The notes below the pieces were generated by a model that saw nothing but the letters and a program-made list of their open reading frames with translations, did not search any database and was not told the origin of the DNA. DNA of 60,691 nt from Alphaproteobacteria bacterium (GTDB lineage: Bacteria > Pseudomonadota > Alphaproteobacteria > Micavibrionales > Micavibrionaceae). Below, one piece after another: positions 17,269 to 27,157 of this stretch (the first letter of the stretch is position 1; the number at the start of each line of letters is the position of its first letter). Made by a program: the position numbers and the translations under genes. Location: contig WGMJ01000010.1 of assembly GCA_016125135.1 (NCBI GenBank), positions 99,885 through 160,575 of the forward strand, written 5' to 3'.

Positions 17269-20200
17269 ATGCGTAAATCAGGAATAATTGTTGCCGCCAT
17301 TATATTATCACTTGTGCTTATCGCAATAATTGTGCCGAATTTCATAAAGCTGAATAACTATAAGCCACTCATTACAGAGCAGGTCAAAAAGGCAACGGGT
17401 TATACGCTGATTATTGATGGCGATATCCAGCTGACAATTCTTCCCTCACTCGGTGCAAAATTAAAAGATGTAAAACTGGCAAAGGGACAAGAGGGAATTC
17501 TTGTCGCCAAGGAAGTGGCCGCAAGTGTTTCGTTAGGTGACCTGCTCGCAAAGAAAGTGAATGTTGAGAGTGCATCACTTGTCTCCCCGCAAATCCGTCT
17601 TGTTGTTGGCGAAGATGGTGAAGCATTATATATGCCAGACAAGCAGGCGCCAAAACCAGAAGATGCACCTGAATTCAAAACTACAGAAAATAACAACGTT
17701 AAACCGCAAAACAATTTTTTGCTCAAAAGTCTGAAAGTATCCGACGGTTCGTTGACCTATATTAACCGCCAGCAGCAAACCGAGCAGAAAATTGATGCGG
17801 TCAATATTGATGTTTCCGCAGGGGGCTTCACGGGCCCTGCCGATATTAAAGGCTCGCTGGTTTATAACGGCGAGAAGCTGGAGCTTGACGCAGGCGCGGG
17901 CAAACTGGATGACAAAGACAAAACAATGCCTGTGAGGGGCCAGTTAAAATATGGCGCACTTGTAAATGGTAAGTTTGAAGGCACGGCGATGCTGGAGCCT
18001 GCTTTGAAATTCACAGGTAAAATCGATGCGCAAACAGACAAATTGGGCAACGTTGTAAAAATCGAAAACGCTGGCAGCGGCATCCAGACATTAATGAACG
18101 AGAAAATTACGCTGAAGGGCGATATTGCATACGGCGAGAATGCGGCAAGTTTCAAGTCCGCCGAACTCGGCATTGGTAAAAACCGTTACGCGGGTGATGG
18201 CAGCTTTGCTTTTGGCGATCAGAAGAAACTTGTTTTGAATCTTGATCCTGTTGGTAACGATACAGCACAATCAGGCGAGCAGAAAAACCTGCAAACGCTT
18301 ATTCGCGATCTGAGTGTTGATATTCAGGCAGAAGGCACTGAAGGCAAAATGGCTCTGCAAAAGGGTGATGTACGCTTGGCAGGGTATGACCTGAAGCTTT
18401 CCGGTGGGTATGATAGCGTTTCGCAGCGTCCTGTTAGTGTTTTAACAGTGAATGTCAGCACGCCGAAAATCAATCTCGATGAACTCAAGCAATATGGTTT
18501 GCTACCTGAAGAAGGTACAAAGGGCGAGGAGATCAAAGTTGAGGGCGCAGGCAAAAAAGGCAAAGCAGCGACAACTGGAAAAACGAAACTCGTGTTTCAG
18601 GCAGATATCGGCGAGATGATTTATGGCGGCGCAAGCTATAGCAATATTAAAGCGGCTGGTTCGTTGCAGGGGCAGGCATTATCGCTGAGCCATGCACAGG
18701 TGACAGCGTTAAATGGGGCAACTGTGTCAGCGTCAGGTCGGCTTGATAATATGGCTGCGCTCAAAGGCATCGATATGGCAGTAAAAGCCACAACGCCTGA
18801 TGCAGAGGCGACATTAAAGACTTTGAACATTGCGAAGCCAGAGGCAATCAAGCGCCCCTTGGGTGCAGTGAATGCCGATGTAAAAGTGCAGGGCGATATT
18901 GATAGTCTTGCGACAAGCGCTGTTATCAACGCGTTGCAATTCACGCTTGGTGCGCAAGGGACAGTTAAAAATCCGACAACAAAATTCGAAGCGGAAAACC
19001 TTTCCTTCTCTGTAAAGCACCCGAATATGCAACAGGCTATCCAGACCTTCCAACCACAAACGACTTTACCGGAAGGTTTAGCAGGCCCGCTGAATTTGAA
19101 AGGCCGTGTTGATCTTGAAGGCAAGAAATATACAGTCTCCGATCTTTCAGGGACGCTGGGCAGTGCTTCTGTTGCAGGGAATGTTGTAGCAGATCTTGGC
19201 GGCGCGAAACCTGATGTTAAGGCGCAATTGCAGCTGGGCCGTTTCGTTGTGGCCGCTAATGACAATGAATGGAAAACATTCGGTAAAGGCTTTATCGCAC
19301 CGGCAAAACAAAACAACCTGACCTATGTTGCAACAGGTGCAGGCAAATGGTCACGCGAGGCATTGAACCTTGATTGGCTCAACGCTTTCAACCTTGATCT
19401 GCAAATGAATATTCAGGAGCTGCATTACCAGCTCTGGCGCATGAATAATGTTGTGCTGGCAACAACAGTGAATAACGGCACGCTGACGATCAAGGATCTG
19501 CAGGGCGGGTTGTTTGGTGGTAAAATGGCAATCAGCGGTACGGTTGCGCAAGCCTCAAAGGGCGCAAATGTGACGCTTGATAATAAAATCAAAATTGAAA
19601 ATGTCGAAGCGCGGGATCTGTTCTCGGCGCTTACCGCTAAACCGCAGCGTTTTATCTCTGGCACGATCAAGGATTTCAACCTTGATGTGAAAGGACAAGG
19701 TGTATCGCAAGCCGCTGTTGTGCAATCGTTAAACGGCACAAGTGACATTAAAGGTGAAAATATTATTATCTACGGTGTGAATGTGCGCGCGCTCACCAAA
19801 TTGGTAACAGGTGATGGTAAGCCGGTAGAAGCGCTTGGTAACTTTCTGGGCCGTACAGTGAGTGAAGGCCAGTCAAATTTCAAAACACTGTCGGGCGATT
19901 TCCCGATCCAGAATGGTGTTGTCACCGTAAACGACCTGACGTTTGACGGTGACGAGGCCGTGATGAAAACAACGGGGACGGTCAACTTGCCTGCCTGGCT
20001 GATGGATCTTGATAACCGCGTCAGCCTGAAAGACGAGGCAGAAGACGCGCCTTCGTTTAATATTGTACTGAAAGGCCCTATCGACCAGCCAGCCAAATCG
20101 GTTGGCCAGCAGGCACTGCAAAGCTACCTGAACAAGAAGCTTGGCAGCAAACTGGAAAGCTTCCTCGGTGACAAGCTGGGTATCAAGCAGCCAGCAGCAC

Positions 20201-20337
20201 CCGCGCCAACAGAAGCTGCGCCCGCAGCTGATGGAACTGTAGCGCCAGCAGAACAACCGGAAGCGCAGCCTGCATCACCCAAAGAGCAACTGAAGCAGGA
20301 AGCGATCAAAGGTCTATTCAAAGCGCTTGGTAACTAA
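17269..20337 (+). CDS. AsmA family envelope protein
   Basis: This 1022-residue inner-membrane-anchored periplasmic protein has one N-terminal helix (IIVAAIILSLVLIAIIVPNF) and then the AsmA N-terminal signature (KPLITEQVKKATGYTLIIDG...PSLGAKLKDVKL). Long beta-rich repeats and the C-terminal AsmA_2-like region (about 720-960) follow. The last 60 residues are Ala/Pro/Gln-rich. AsmA-like proteins are proposed to carry or guide lipids between the membranes. A DUF3592 gene follows after 8 bases. Confidence 0.88.
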   Translation: MRKSGIIVAAIILSLVLIAIIVPNFIKLNNYKPLITEQVKKATGYTLIIDGDIQLTILPSLGAKLKDVKLAKGQEGILVAKEVAASVSLGDLLAKKVNVESASLVSPQIRLVVGEDGEALYMPDKQAPKPEDAPEFKTTENNNVKPQNNFLLKSLKVSDGSLTYINRQQQTEQKIDAVNIDVSAGGFTGPADIKGSLVYNGEKLELDAGAGKLDDKDKTMPVRGQLKYGALVNGKFEGTAMLEPALKFTGKIDAQTDKLGNVVKIENAGSGIQTLMNEKITLKGDIAYGENAASFKSAELGIGKNRYAGDGSFAFGDQKKLVLNLDPVGNDTAQSGEQKNLQTLIRDLSVDIQAEGTEGKMALQKGDVRLAGYDLKLSGGYDSVSQRPVSVLTVNVSTPKINLDELKQYGLLPEEGTKGEEIKVEGAGKKGKAATTGKTKLVFQADIGEMIYGGASYSNIKAAGSLQGQALSLSHAQVTALNGATVSASGRLDNMAALKGIDMAVKATTPDAEATLKTLNIAKPEAIKRPLGAVNADVKVQGDIDSLATSAVINALQFTLGAQGTVKNPTTKFEAENLSFSVKHPNMQQAIQTFQPQTTLPEGLAGPLNLKGRVDLEGKKYTVSDLSGTLGSASVAGNVVADLGGAKPDVKAQLQLGRFVVAANDNEWKTFGKGFIAPAKQNNLTYVATGAGKWSREALNLDWLNAFNLDLQMNIQELHYQLWRMNNVVLATTVNNGTLTIKDLQGGLFGGKMAISGTVAQASKGANVTLDNKIKIENVEARDLFSALTAKPQRFISGTIKDFNLDVKGQGVSQAAVVQSLNGTSDIKGENIIIYGVNVRALTKLVTGDGKPVEALGNFLGRTVSEGQSNFKTLSGDFPIQNGVVTVNDLTFDGDEAVMKTTGTVNLPAWLMDLDNRVSLKDEAEDAPSFNIVLKGPIDQPAKSVGQQALQSYLNKKLGSKLESFLGDKLGIKQPAAPAPTEAAPAADGTVAPAEQPEAQPASPKEQLKQEAIKGLFKALGN

Positions 20338-20345
20338 GGAGCTTC

Positions 20346-20804
20346 ATGGTGGCGAGTACCGATAATTTGCCCGAAGCTGCCAAGTGGCTTGTGCCGCTTA
20401 TACTTATTCTCCTTGGTGTTGGCATTTTTTCATATGCAGGTTTTGAAATTGGCAAAACTGCGTGGCTTTACCGTCATGGTGTTCTTACTGAAGGGCGTGT
20501 TACATCATGGATAAAAACCGGTAACCGCCGCGATGTATCTGTGATGCGCATTTCTTTTGAAACTGTTGACGGACGTAAAATGAAATTCAAAGCAGGGCCG
20601 CCGGAACATGAGCCGCGCCATGCAGTAGATGCTGTTGTGCCTGTTTATTATGCCGCTCGATACCCGTCAATTTCAGTGATTGCCGATTATTCGCTCAAGC
20701 CTGTCTTGCCAATGTTATTCATGGGGTTTGTCAGCTTTATTCTTGCAATCGCGGGCGCAATCTTCATGCTTCAGTATGTGAAGCAGAAGAACAAAGCGCT
20801 TTAA
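20346..20804 (+). CDS. DUF3592-like membrane protein
   Basis: This 152-residue protein has two membrane helices (about 15-37 and 120-143) flanking a small beta-rich domain (GRVTSWIKTG...VPVYYAARYPSISVI), the layout of DUF3592. No function is known. It starts 8 bases after the AsmA gene, so it is likely co-transcribed. Its 3' end overlaps the RHH gene on the other strand by about 40 bases. Confidence 0.75.
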   Translation: MVASTDNLPEAAKWLVPLILILLGVGIFSYAGFEIGKTAWLYRHGVLTEGRVTSWIKTGNRRDVSVMRISFETVDGRKMKFKAGPPEHEPRHAVDAVVPVYYAARYPSISVIADYSLKPVLPMLFMGFVSFILAIAGAIFMLQYVKQKNKAL

Positions 20805-20994
20805 GGATATAAACGCGAATTGCACTTGCAAGGTTCGCCCCGCTTTCCAGGCGTTTCGCATCAATGCCTTCTATAAGTTTCTGGATGCTTGTGTTCTGCT
20901 GCGTGGCAATGCGCCCGAGCGCTTCCCAGAATTCATCTTCCATTGTAATAGAAGTTGCGTGGCCCTTCAGTTTGATCGAGCGCTTTTTCAGCAT
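20764..20994 (-). CDS. ribbon-helix-helix (RHH_4-like) protein
   Basis: This 76-residue protein (start [16 protein letters not shown]) has the pattern of the alphaproteobacterial RHH_4 family: a beta strand with GHATSI, a MEDEFWEALGRIA helix, NTSIQKLIEGID, and NLASAIRVYIL. It probably binds DNA as a dimer; the target is unknown. ATG at 20994 overlaps the fumC stop by one base (TAATG), which decides the start over an upstream in-frame ATG and shows coupling to fumC. Confidence 0.82.
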   Translation of the reverse strand: MLKKRSIKLKGHATSITMEDEFWEALGRIATQQNTSIQKLIEGIDAKRLESGANLASAIRVYILKALCSSASHTEA

Positions 20995-22415
20995 TACTTC
21001 TTCGGCTTGATCATATCTTCCGGTTTGATCCATTCATCAAACTGTTCGGATGTCAGTAAGTTCAGCGCAATGCCAGCCTCTTTCAGCGATGTGCCTTCGG
21101 CGTGTGCTTTCTTGGCAATCTTCGCGGCGTTATCATAGCCAATATGTGGGTTCAGTGCTGTCACCAGCATCAGGCTTTCATAAAGCAGTTTATCAATGCG
21201 CTGTGTATTGGCTTCAATACCGACAACGCAATTCTCGGTGAAGCTGCGTGATGCATCGGCCAGCAGGCGGATTGATTGCAATACGTTGAAAATAATCACA
21301 GGCTTGAACACGTTCAGTTCAAAGTGGCCATTACTGCCGCCAATTGTCACCGATACATGGTTGCCCATCACTTGTGCGCAAACCATGGTCATGGCTTCTG
21401 ATTGTGTCGGGTTTACCTTGCCGGGCATAATAGATGAACCGGGCTCGTTTTCAGGAAGGCTGATCTCGCCGATACCACAACGCGGGCCCGAGCCAAGCAG
21501 GCGGATATCATTGGCGATTTTCATTAGTGCAACCGCAAGCGTGTTCAAGGCGCCTGAAACTTCAACAAGTGTATCGTGTGTTGCAAGTGCTTCGAATTTA
21601 TTTGGGGCTGTCACAAAAGGCAGGCCGGTAATTTTAGCGGTTTGTGCGGCAAATTCTTCGGCAAAGCCTATTTTGCTGTTAATGCCTGTACCTACGGCTG
21701 TGCCGCCTTGTGCCAGTTCATATAAATGCGGCAAGGTTGCTTTTATACGCTTCATGCAAGCATTTATCTGGTGCGCGTAGCCTGAAAATTCCTGCCCCAG
21801 TGTAATCGGTGTGGCATCTTGCAAATGTGTGCGGCCAATTTTGACAATCTTTTCAAACGCGGCCGATTTTTTTGCCAGCGCGCCATGCAGGCTTTCAAGC
21901 GCGGGTAAAAGCTCGTGCAAAACCTGCTCGGCGGCTGCGATATGCATAACAGTGGGGAAGGAGTCATTCGATGACTGACCCATATTCACATGGTCATTCG
22001 GGTGTACGGGTTTTTTGCTGCCCATCTCACCCCCCAGAATTTCAATTGCGCGGTTGCTGATCACTTCGTTCGCGTTCATGTTTGTTTGCGTACCAGAGCC
22101 TGTTTGCCATACAACAAGCGGAAACTCGTTCGCCATTTTGCCACTCATCACTTCTTCGGCAGCTTCGGCAATCGCATCGCCTAGTTTTTTATCAAGTACG
22201 CCCAGCACCATATTGGCGAGTGCGGCCGCTTTTTTCTGGATACCAAAAGCGCGGACGAGGGGGGCGGGCATTTTTTCAGTGCCAATACGGAAATTCTGGA
22301 TCGAGCGCTGTGTTTGCGCGCCCCAGTAATGTTCGGCCGGAACTTCGATCTCGCCAAAAGAATCAGTCTCGATTCTCGCTGACTGCTGTGATTGCTTTGT
22401 CGCGCTTTGTGCCAT
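20994..22415 (-). CDS. fumC: class II fumarate hydratase
   Basis: This 473-residue iron-independent fumarase interconverts fumarate and malate in the TCA cycle. Superfamily motifs are [16 protein letters not shown] (catalytic loop), [29 protein letters not shown] and [15 protein letters not shown]. Length is standard. It is followed, with a one-base overlap, by the RHH gene. Confidence 0.96.
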   Translation of the reverse strand: MAQSATKQSQQSARIETDSFGEIEVPAEHYWGAQTQRSIQNFRIGTEKMPAPLVRAFGIQKKAAALANMVLGVLDKKLGDAIAEAAEEVMSGKMANEFPLVVWQTGSGTQTNMNANEVISNRAIEILGGEMGSKKPVHPNDHVNMGQSSNDSFPTVMHIAAAEQVLHELLPALESLHGALAKKSAAFEKIVKIGRTHLQDATPITLGQEFSGYAHQINACMKRIKATLPHLYELAQGGTAVGTGINSKIGFAEEFAAQTAKITGLPFVTAPNKFEALATHDTLVEVSGALNTLAVALMKIANDIRLLGSGPRCGIGEISLPENEPGSSIMPGKVNPTQSEAMTMVCAQVMGNHVSVTIGGSNGHFELNVFKPVIIFNVLQSIRLLADASRSFTENCVVGIEANTQRIDKLLYESLMLVTALNPHIGYDNAAKIAKKAHAEGTSLKEAGIALNLLTSEQFDEWIKPEDMIKPKK

Positions 22416-22445
22416 GATGATCTCCCATTTATGAAAAAGATAAAA

Positions 22446-22649
22446 TTAAGCGATAATATCGGGAAGCAAACTGCTTTCGAGCTTCTGGATGGAATCTTTC
22501 AAGGCCAGCTTATGCTTCTTAAGCCTTGTGACAAGCATTAAATCAACCGCGCCGCCACTGGTGAGGCGGTCAATCTCTTCATCGATCTTGCGGTGTTCGG
22601 CTTTCAATTCTTCAAGCTTGTCACGCTTGTCGTCGTCATCTTCCATCAT
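22446..22649 (-). CDS. DUF465 / YdcH-like small protein
   Basis: This 67-residue helical hairpin protein (MMEDDDDKRDKLEELKAEHR...LVTRLKKHKLALKDSIQ) matches DUF465, a common short coiled-coil protein of proteobacteria with no settled function. I take the MM start at 22649 because the upstream extension is not family-like. It is divergent from the phosphofructokinase gene and 30 bases upstream of fumC, with which it may be co-transcribed. Confidence 0.8.
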   Translation of the reverse strand: MMEDDDDKRDKLEELKAEHRKIDEEIDRLTSGGAVDLMLVTRLKKHKLALKDSIQKLESSLLPDIIA

Positions 22650-22713
22650 TGCGTCTTGCCTAAAATAATGCGTAAATAACCTATCAGAGTTTTTAACCTT
22701 TTGCATTATCAAA

Positions 22714-23790
22714 ATGACGAAAAAAATAGGGATTTTAACAAGTGGTGGTGACTGTGCGGGGCTAAATGCCGTTATTCGCGCTGTTGTTCACCGCGCCAGC
22801 CTGCTGGGCTGGGAAGTGACAGGCATTACCGATGGCACGCAGGGGCTTATTGCCCGCCCGCCTGCTGTGCGCAAATTAACACTGGCCGATGTCGATGCAA
22901 ACGTCATGCGCATGGGCGGCACGATCCTCGGGTCGATCAGCAAAGGCAACCCGTTTGCCTTCCCGCAGCCTGATGGCAGCGTCAAGGATCTGTCTGATGA
23001 CATTATTGAAGGTATTAAAATCCTCGGACTTGATGCCATTATTGGCATCGGCGGTGATGGTAGCCTTGATATTCTCAACACGCTTACAAAGCGTGGCGGG
23101 TTTCCGCTCGTGGGGATTCCCAAAACAGTTGATAACGATTTGGGCGAAACCGAAAACTCAATCGGCTTTGATACAGCGGTGAGCGTTGCCACCGAAGCGC
23201 TTGACCGTTTGCAACCAACCGCAGCAAGTCATGACCGTGTGATGGTGCTTGAAGTGATGGGCCGTGATGCCGGTCACATTGCACTCACAGCAGGGATTGC
23301 AGGCGGTGCTGATGTTATTCTCATTCCTGAAATTCCATACACGATAGAGGGCATTGTAAAAAAAATCCGTGCTGTTAAATCGAATGACCGCAACTTTGCG
23401 CTTGTTGTTGTCTCGGAAGCTGTGAAAACGCCTGAGGGCGAGAAGAAACAACAGGAGTTTGTTGACGGACAAAAGCGTTATGGCGGCATTGGGCAGTTGA
23501 TCGGCGAGGAAATTTCGCGTGCAACAGGCTTTGAAACACGCGTAACCGTGCTGGGACACGTGCAGCGTGGCTGCCCGCCTACATATAATGACAGGCTCTT
23601 GGCTTCTGCGCTGGGCGTTCACGCGGTTGATTTAATTGCTGCAGGCAAGTTTGGCCGTATGGTGGCTTGGAAAAACCGGCAGGTTGTTGATGTTGCCATT
23701 GAAGATGCGATCAAGGCTTACCAAGCGGTTGATACAGACAGCACACTGGTAAAAACCGCGCGCGCACTTGGTATTTCTTTCGGAGATTAA
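22714..23790 (+). CDS. 6-phosphofructokinase
   Basis: This 358-residue enzyme phosphorylates fructose 6-phosphate. Motifs include TSGGDCAGLNAVIRAVV, GGDGS (113-117), PKTVDND (136-142), and MGRDAGHIAL with LGHVQRGCPPT. The two specificity positions are Gly116 (E. coli Gly104) and Lys137 (E. coli Gly124). Pyrophosphate enzymes have Asp and Lys, classical ATP enzymes Gly and Gly. The Gly/Lys pair is seen in group III PFKs, some of which use ATP, so the phosphoryl donor is uncertain. A PH-domain membrane gene follows after 3 bases. Confidence 0.9.
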   Translation: MTKKIGILTSGGDCAGLNAVIRAVVHRASLLGWEVTGITDGTQGLIARPPAVRKLTLADVDANVMRMGGTILGSISKGNPFAFPQPDGSVKDLSDDIIEGIKILGLDAIIGIGGDGSLDILNTLTKRGGFPLVGIPKTVDNDLGETENSIGFDTAVSVATEALDRLQPTAASHDRVMVLEVMGRDAGHIALTAGIAGGADVILIPEIPYTIEGIVKKIRAVKSNDRNFALVVVSEAVKTPEGEKKQQEFVDGQKRYGGIGQLIGEEISRATGFETRVTVLGHVQRGCPPTYNDRLLASALGVHAVDLIAAGKFGRMVAWKNRQVVDVAIEDAIKAYQAVDTDSTLVKTARALGISFGD

Positions 23791-23793
23791 AAC

Positions 23794-24348
23794 ATGGGTG
23801 ACTCATATATCGAGCAGTCTTTAAGCCCGAATGAAAAGCTGGTGCATATTGGCCGCTTTCACTGGATTTATAAATTACAGGCATGGCTCAGTATTTTCTG
23901 GGGGGCGCTTCTTGCGATTATTCTCCTTAATCTTTGCACAAATATGGGGAGCTTTATCGGTCTATCACCCATGATCTACGAAGTGCCTTATGATGCGTCA
24001 TGGTTTGTAAAAATTTCGGCGTTGCATCCGGGTATTAAAATTCTGGCGTTCCTTATTTTTATTTTCGGCCTTCTGAAGTTCGCACATATGATGGTGATTA
24101 TGGCGACGACTGAAATCGCCGTTACAACACATCGCATTATCCTCAAACGTGGTCTTGTTTCCCGTTACGTGGGCGAAATGAATACCGAGCGGATCGAGAG
24201 TATCAATGTAATGCAGTCAATTCTGGGGCGGATTTTTGATTATGGCAGCCTTGTTGTGCACGGGATGGGTGTAGGCGCTATTGTAACGCCGACAATCGCC
24301 AAGCCTATAGTTTTCAGACGCGCAATCGAACATTCAAAGCAGAATTAA
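23794..24348 (+). CDS. bacterial PH-domain membrane protein
   Basis: This 184-residue protein has two membrane segments (about 32-52 and 83-107) followed by a bacterial PH-like (YdbS/YdbT, bPH_2) domain: EIAVTTHRIILKRGLVSRYV, then NTERIESINVMQSILGRIFDYGS and a V(V)HG(M)G strand. Function is unknown. It lies 3 bases after pfk and 3 bases before the L,D-transpeptidase, in one operon. Confidence 0.8.
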   Translation: MGDSYIEQSLSPNEKLVHIGRFHWIYKLQAWLSIFWGALLAIILLNLCTNMGSFIGLSPMIYEVPYDASWFVKISALHPGIKILAFLIFIFGLLKFAHMMVIMATTEIAVTTHRIILKRGLVSRYVGEMNTERIESINVMQSILGRIFDYGSLVVHGMGVGAIVTPTIAKPIVFRRAIEHSKQN

Positions 24349-24351
24349 GGT

Positions 24352-25869
24352 ATGGCAGTGGGAATTTCTATTAAACATTTCTCCGCGCTGCTCTTTCTTC
24401 TTTTCATTTTACCTGTTGGCCAGTTGCATGCGGCCGAAAATAAAAATCTCTGGATCAGTGAAGCAGGGCAACCAACGCGCCTTGCGCAAGAGCTTGTTGG
24501 CAGGCTTGCAACATCATGGCAGCACGGCCTTGACCCGAATGATTACAGGGCGGCCTATTGGGAAGCGCAGATAAAAAAACCGACGATCTCTGCCGCAGCT
24601 TTTGAAAAGGGGCTTGATGACGTTTCTGTTTTATATATCCGGCATCTGAGCGGACCACGTGTTTCACCGTCTGCCGGTGGTGGCCGCGCATCTGATTGGC
24701 GCAAGCCGCTTGCCGCATCATCGATTAAAGCCGCTTTGCAAGAAGGCCATGATATTGATGATATCGAACACGATATTTTGCCACAGGGGCGGCTTTACAG
24801 TGCTTTGCAAGACGAGCTGCAAACGCTTTCAGAAAAAATCAGGCTGGGTGATGCGCGTGAAAAGGTCTTGCCTATCCGCACAGGGCGTACATTACGTGTG
24901 GGTGATACGCACCCGTCAATACGGCTTATACGCTACCGCCTTGGTATGAGTGCAAATGAGAGCACGGGGGCGGAATATTTTGATGATAATCTGGCTATGG
25001 CGCTTGCCGGCTACCAGAAGAAGCATGGCATTATCCCTGATGGTATTATTGGCCCGCAAACACTGGCAGCATTGAATAAAACTAACAAAGCACGTTACCA
25101 GCAGGTTGTCACTACACTCGAGCGGTTGCGGTGGCTGAGCCCTGTACCGCCAGAGCGTTATATTACAGTCAATATTCCGCAAGCATGGCTGTGGGCGATG
25201 GATGATGGCTCTGTGGTGTTTGATATGCCGGTTATCGCAGGGCGGAAAGAGCGTGGCACACAAACTTTCAAAACGCAGGTTACAGGTGTTCGTTTCAACC
25301 CGAGCTGGAGCGTGCCCGATACAATCAAGGTAGAAGATTACTGGCCGAAGCTGAGAGAGAATTCTGCCTATTTTGATGACAAGGAAATCAGCGTTTATAG
25401 CTTTGACAATGAAACAGGAGAGCCGCGCAAAGTTGTGTCCGGGGAGACAGATTGGAACAATATCAGCGAGGATGATTTCAAGAAATTGCGCATGGTGCAA
25501 TCAGCCGGTGATTTGAACGCACTAGGCCGCATCCGTGTGTTGATGCCAAATGAATATAATATCTACCTGCATGATACGAATACGCCATCGCTTTTCAAAA
25601 AGAATGATCGTTTTCTAAGCTCTGGTTGTATCCGTTTGTCAGACCCTGCACGCGTGGCCGATTTTGTTTTGCAGGATAATGAAGGCTGGAATAAAGCACG
25701 ATTGAAAGAATTGCTTGATAGTCCGAAAACACGTGACATAAAAACAGAGCGGCCTTTCCCTATTTATTTGCTGTATCAAACCGTGTGGCTTGAAAATGGT
25801 AATCGCATTATCTTCGGGCCTGATCCCTATGGATGGGACGCTACATTATATAATGCATTACGTCATTAA
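24352..25869 (+). CDS. murein L,D-transpeptidase, LdtD/YcbB type
   Basis: This 505-residue exported enzyme (signal about 1-27) makes 3-3 cross-links in peptidoglycan. It has the YcbB layout: an N-terminal scaffold (about 30-175), a peptidoglycan-binding domain (about 180-245, AMALAGYQKKHGIIPDGIIG), then a YkuD catalytic domain with HDTNTPSLFKKNDRFLSSGC, in which Cys426 is the nucleophile. A MepK-like endopeptidase lies about 540 bases downstream, the same pairing as ycbB-ycbK in E. coli. Confidence 0.92.
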   Translation: MAVGISIKHFSALLFLLFILPVGQLHAAENKNLWISEAGQPTRLAQELVGRLATSWQHGLDPNDYRAAYWEAQIKKPTISAAAFEKGLDDVSVLYIRHLSGPRVSPSAGGGRASDWRKPLAASSIKAALQEGHDIDDIEHDILPQGRLYSALQDELQTLSEKIRLGDAREKVLPIRTGRTLRVGDTHPSIRLIRYRLGMSANESTGAEYFDDNLAMALAGYQKKHGIIPDGIIGPQTLAALNKTNKARYQQVVTTLERLRWLSPVPPERYITVNIPQAWLWAMDDGSVVFDMPVIAGRKERGTQTFKTQVTGVRFNPSWSVPDTIKVEDYWPKLRENSAYFDDKEISVYSFDNETGEPRKVVSGETDWNNISEDDFKKLRMVQSAGDLNALGRIRVLMPNEYNIYLHDTNTPSLFKKNDRFLSSGCIRLSDPARVADFVLQDNEGWNKARLKELLDSPKTRDIKTERPFPIYLLYQTVWLENGNRIIFGPDPYGWDATLYNALRH

Positions 25870-25951
25870 CGGCCTTGCTTCTCTTGACCTCAAATAAAAG
25901 CAGGCGCACAATATCTGCAATTATAAATCAAACAAACTTCACAGGTGTTTC

Positions 25952-26218
25952 ATGTCTCTTCTTAAGCTTCGGCCATCTACGGCTATACGTGCGCTCTCAA
26001 TTCCTTTCTTCGCTGCATCTGCTTATCTTCTTTTACAAGATGCCCCCGATACGCCAGCGCCACCAACAGCAACCATTACCGAACAGGCCGTATCGGCTTT
26101 TGAACGTTCTACAACACCACTTGGTATTGTTTCGCTTATTGCTGGTGGGACACTGATGGGCGTGAGCCTGAGACGGGGCGGCCGAAAAGCCAAAAAAGCG
26201 GCCCCAAAACCAAAATAG
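25952..26218 (+). CDS. small membrane protein, unknown
   Basis: This 88-residue protein has two hydrophobic segments (about 10-28 and 57-73) and a very basic Lys/Arg/Ala tail (RRGGRKAKKAAPKPK). I recognise no family. It lies between the L,D-transpeptidase and the MepK-like gene on the same strand. Confidence 0.55.
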   Translation: MSLLKLRPSTAIRALSIPFFAASAYLLLQDAPDTPAPPTATITEQAVSAFERSTTPLGIVSLIAGGTLMGVSLRRGGRKAKKAAPKPK

Positions 26219-26229
26219 CAATATTTTCC

Positions 26230-26258
26230 TTGACAATTAGGATATTTATTTTTACGAT
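26230..26258 (+). promoter_or_regulatory. sigma-70 promoter upstream of the MepK-like gene
   Basis: TTGACA (26230-26235), 17 bases, TACGAT (26253-26258). It sits 152 bases before the ATG of the MepK-like gene, leaving a long leader or a separate short transcript. Confidence 0.5.
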
Positions 26259-26264
26259 GATCCT

Positions 26265-26340
26265 ATCAAGCAAAAAACTTGCCTTTTTTCTTCGATTACA
26301 TAAGAATCAAAAGAGGGGGATAATTTATCCTCTTTTTCTT
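26265..26340 (+). ncRNA. candidate short leader RNA or sRNA
   Basis: Downstream of the 26230-26258 promoter the sequence contains a small CAAG/CTTG hairpin followed by a T-run. Next comes an imperfect hairpin (about 26309-26333, AGAGGGGGATAA against TTATCCTCT with bulged G) followed by TTTTTCTT. This could be an attenuator for the MepK-like gene or the end of a roughly 75-nt sRNA. The helix is weak, so confidence is low. Confidence 0.25.
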
Positions 26341-26409
26341 ACCAGTGGTTTTTTGCCTTCTAACGCTCTGTTAACTTCTTCATCCAAGTAAATAGGGAGA
26401 ATCAAATAA

Positions 26410-27000
26410 ATGTCTCATTTTGACGAAACGGGAATCCTTCATATGCCGGTTTCGCGCCGCGATTGCCTTAAAGGTTTGGGTGTGGGCGCATTGGCAGCAT
26501 CATTGCCATTGATCGACATCAAGCCCGCGTTTGCGATGAAGCAGGTGAAATCATACCGCGTTGCTTTCCGCAATGCCCACACGGGCGAAAGCTTCAACGG
26601 CGTTTACCGCGTTGGTAATAAGTATCTGCCGGAAGCATTCGAACGTATCAATGTTGTTTTACGGGACTTCCGCGCCGGTATCATTTACCCGATTGACCCG
26701 CGCGTTATCGACATTATTACAGCCGTCCAGAAAATGACCGGCGAACATGAGGCTTTCGATGTTATTTCAGGCTATAGAACGCCCAAAACCAATTCCATGC
26801 TCCGCACCGAGGGCGGCCGTAAAAGCGGCGTTGCCAAGCACTCGCTTCATATGACAGGGCAGGCCATTGACCTGCGTTTGCCCGGCTATTCAACGCGCCG
26901 CATCCGTGATCTGGGTATCAAGCTTCATGCGGGCGGGGTAGGGTATTACCGTAAATCTGATTTCGTCCATCTTGATTCAGGCGATGTCCGGACCTGGTAA
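26410..27000 (+). CDS. MepK/YcbK-like murein endopeptidase, Tat-exported
   Basis: This 196-residue protein of the DUF882/M15A family has a twin-arginine signal (SRRDCLKGLGVGALAASLPL). The zinc ligands of the LAS fold are visible as His147-x6-Asp154 (HMTGQAID) and His187 (VHLD). In E. coli MepK cuts the 3-3 cross-links made by L,D-transpeptidases, and here an LdtD-like gene lies upstream. The RBS is GGGAG before ATG 26410. Confidence 0.9.
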   Translation: MSHFDETGILHMPVSRRDCLKGLGVGALAASLPLIDIKPAFAMKQVKSYRVAFRNAHTGESFNGVYRVGNKYLPEAFERINVVLRDFRAGIIYPIDPRVIDIITAVQKMTGEHEAFDVISGYRTPKTNSMLRTEGGRKSGVAKHSLHMTGQAIDLRLPGYSTRRIRDLGIKLHAGGVGYYRKSDFVHLDSGDVRTW

Positions 27001-27157
27001 AGCGTCACTTCGTTAATAAAAAGTAAAAATAATAAGCGGCAAGGGTGGTTGTGTGCATACATATTTATATGTACCGCACAGCAATTTACTAAATTTTAAG
27101 TACAATTCTAATAAAATTTATATTGGGGACCGGTACTTTCCGGCAATCGGTTATTTT

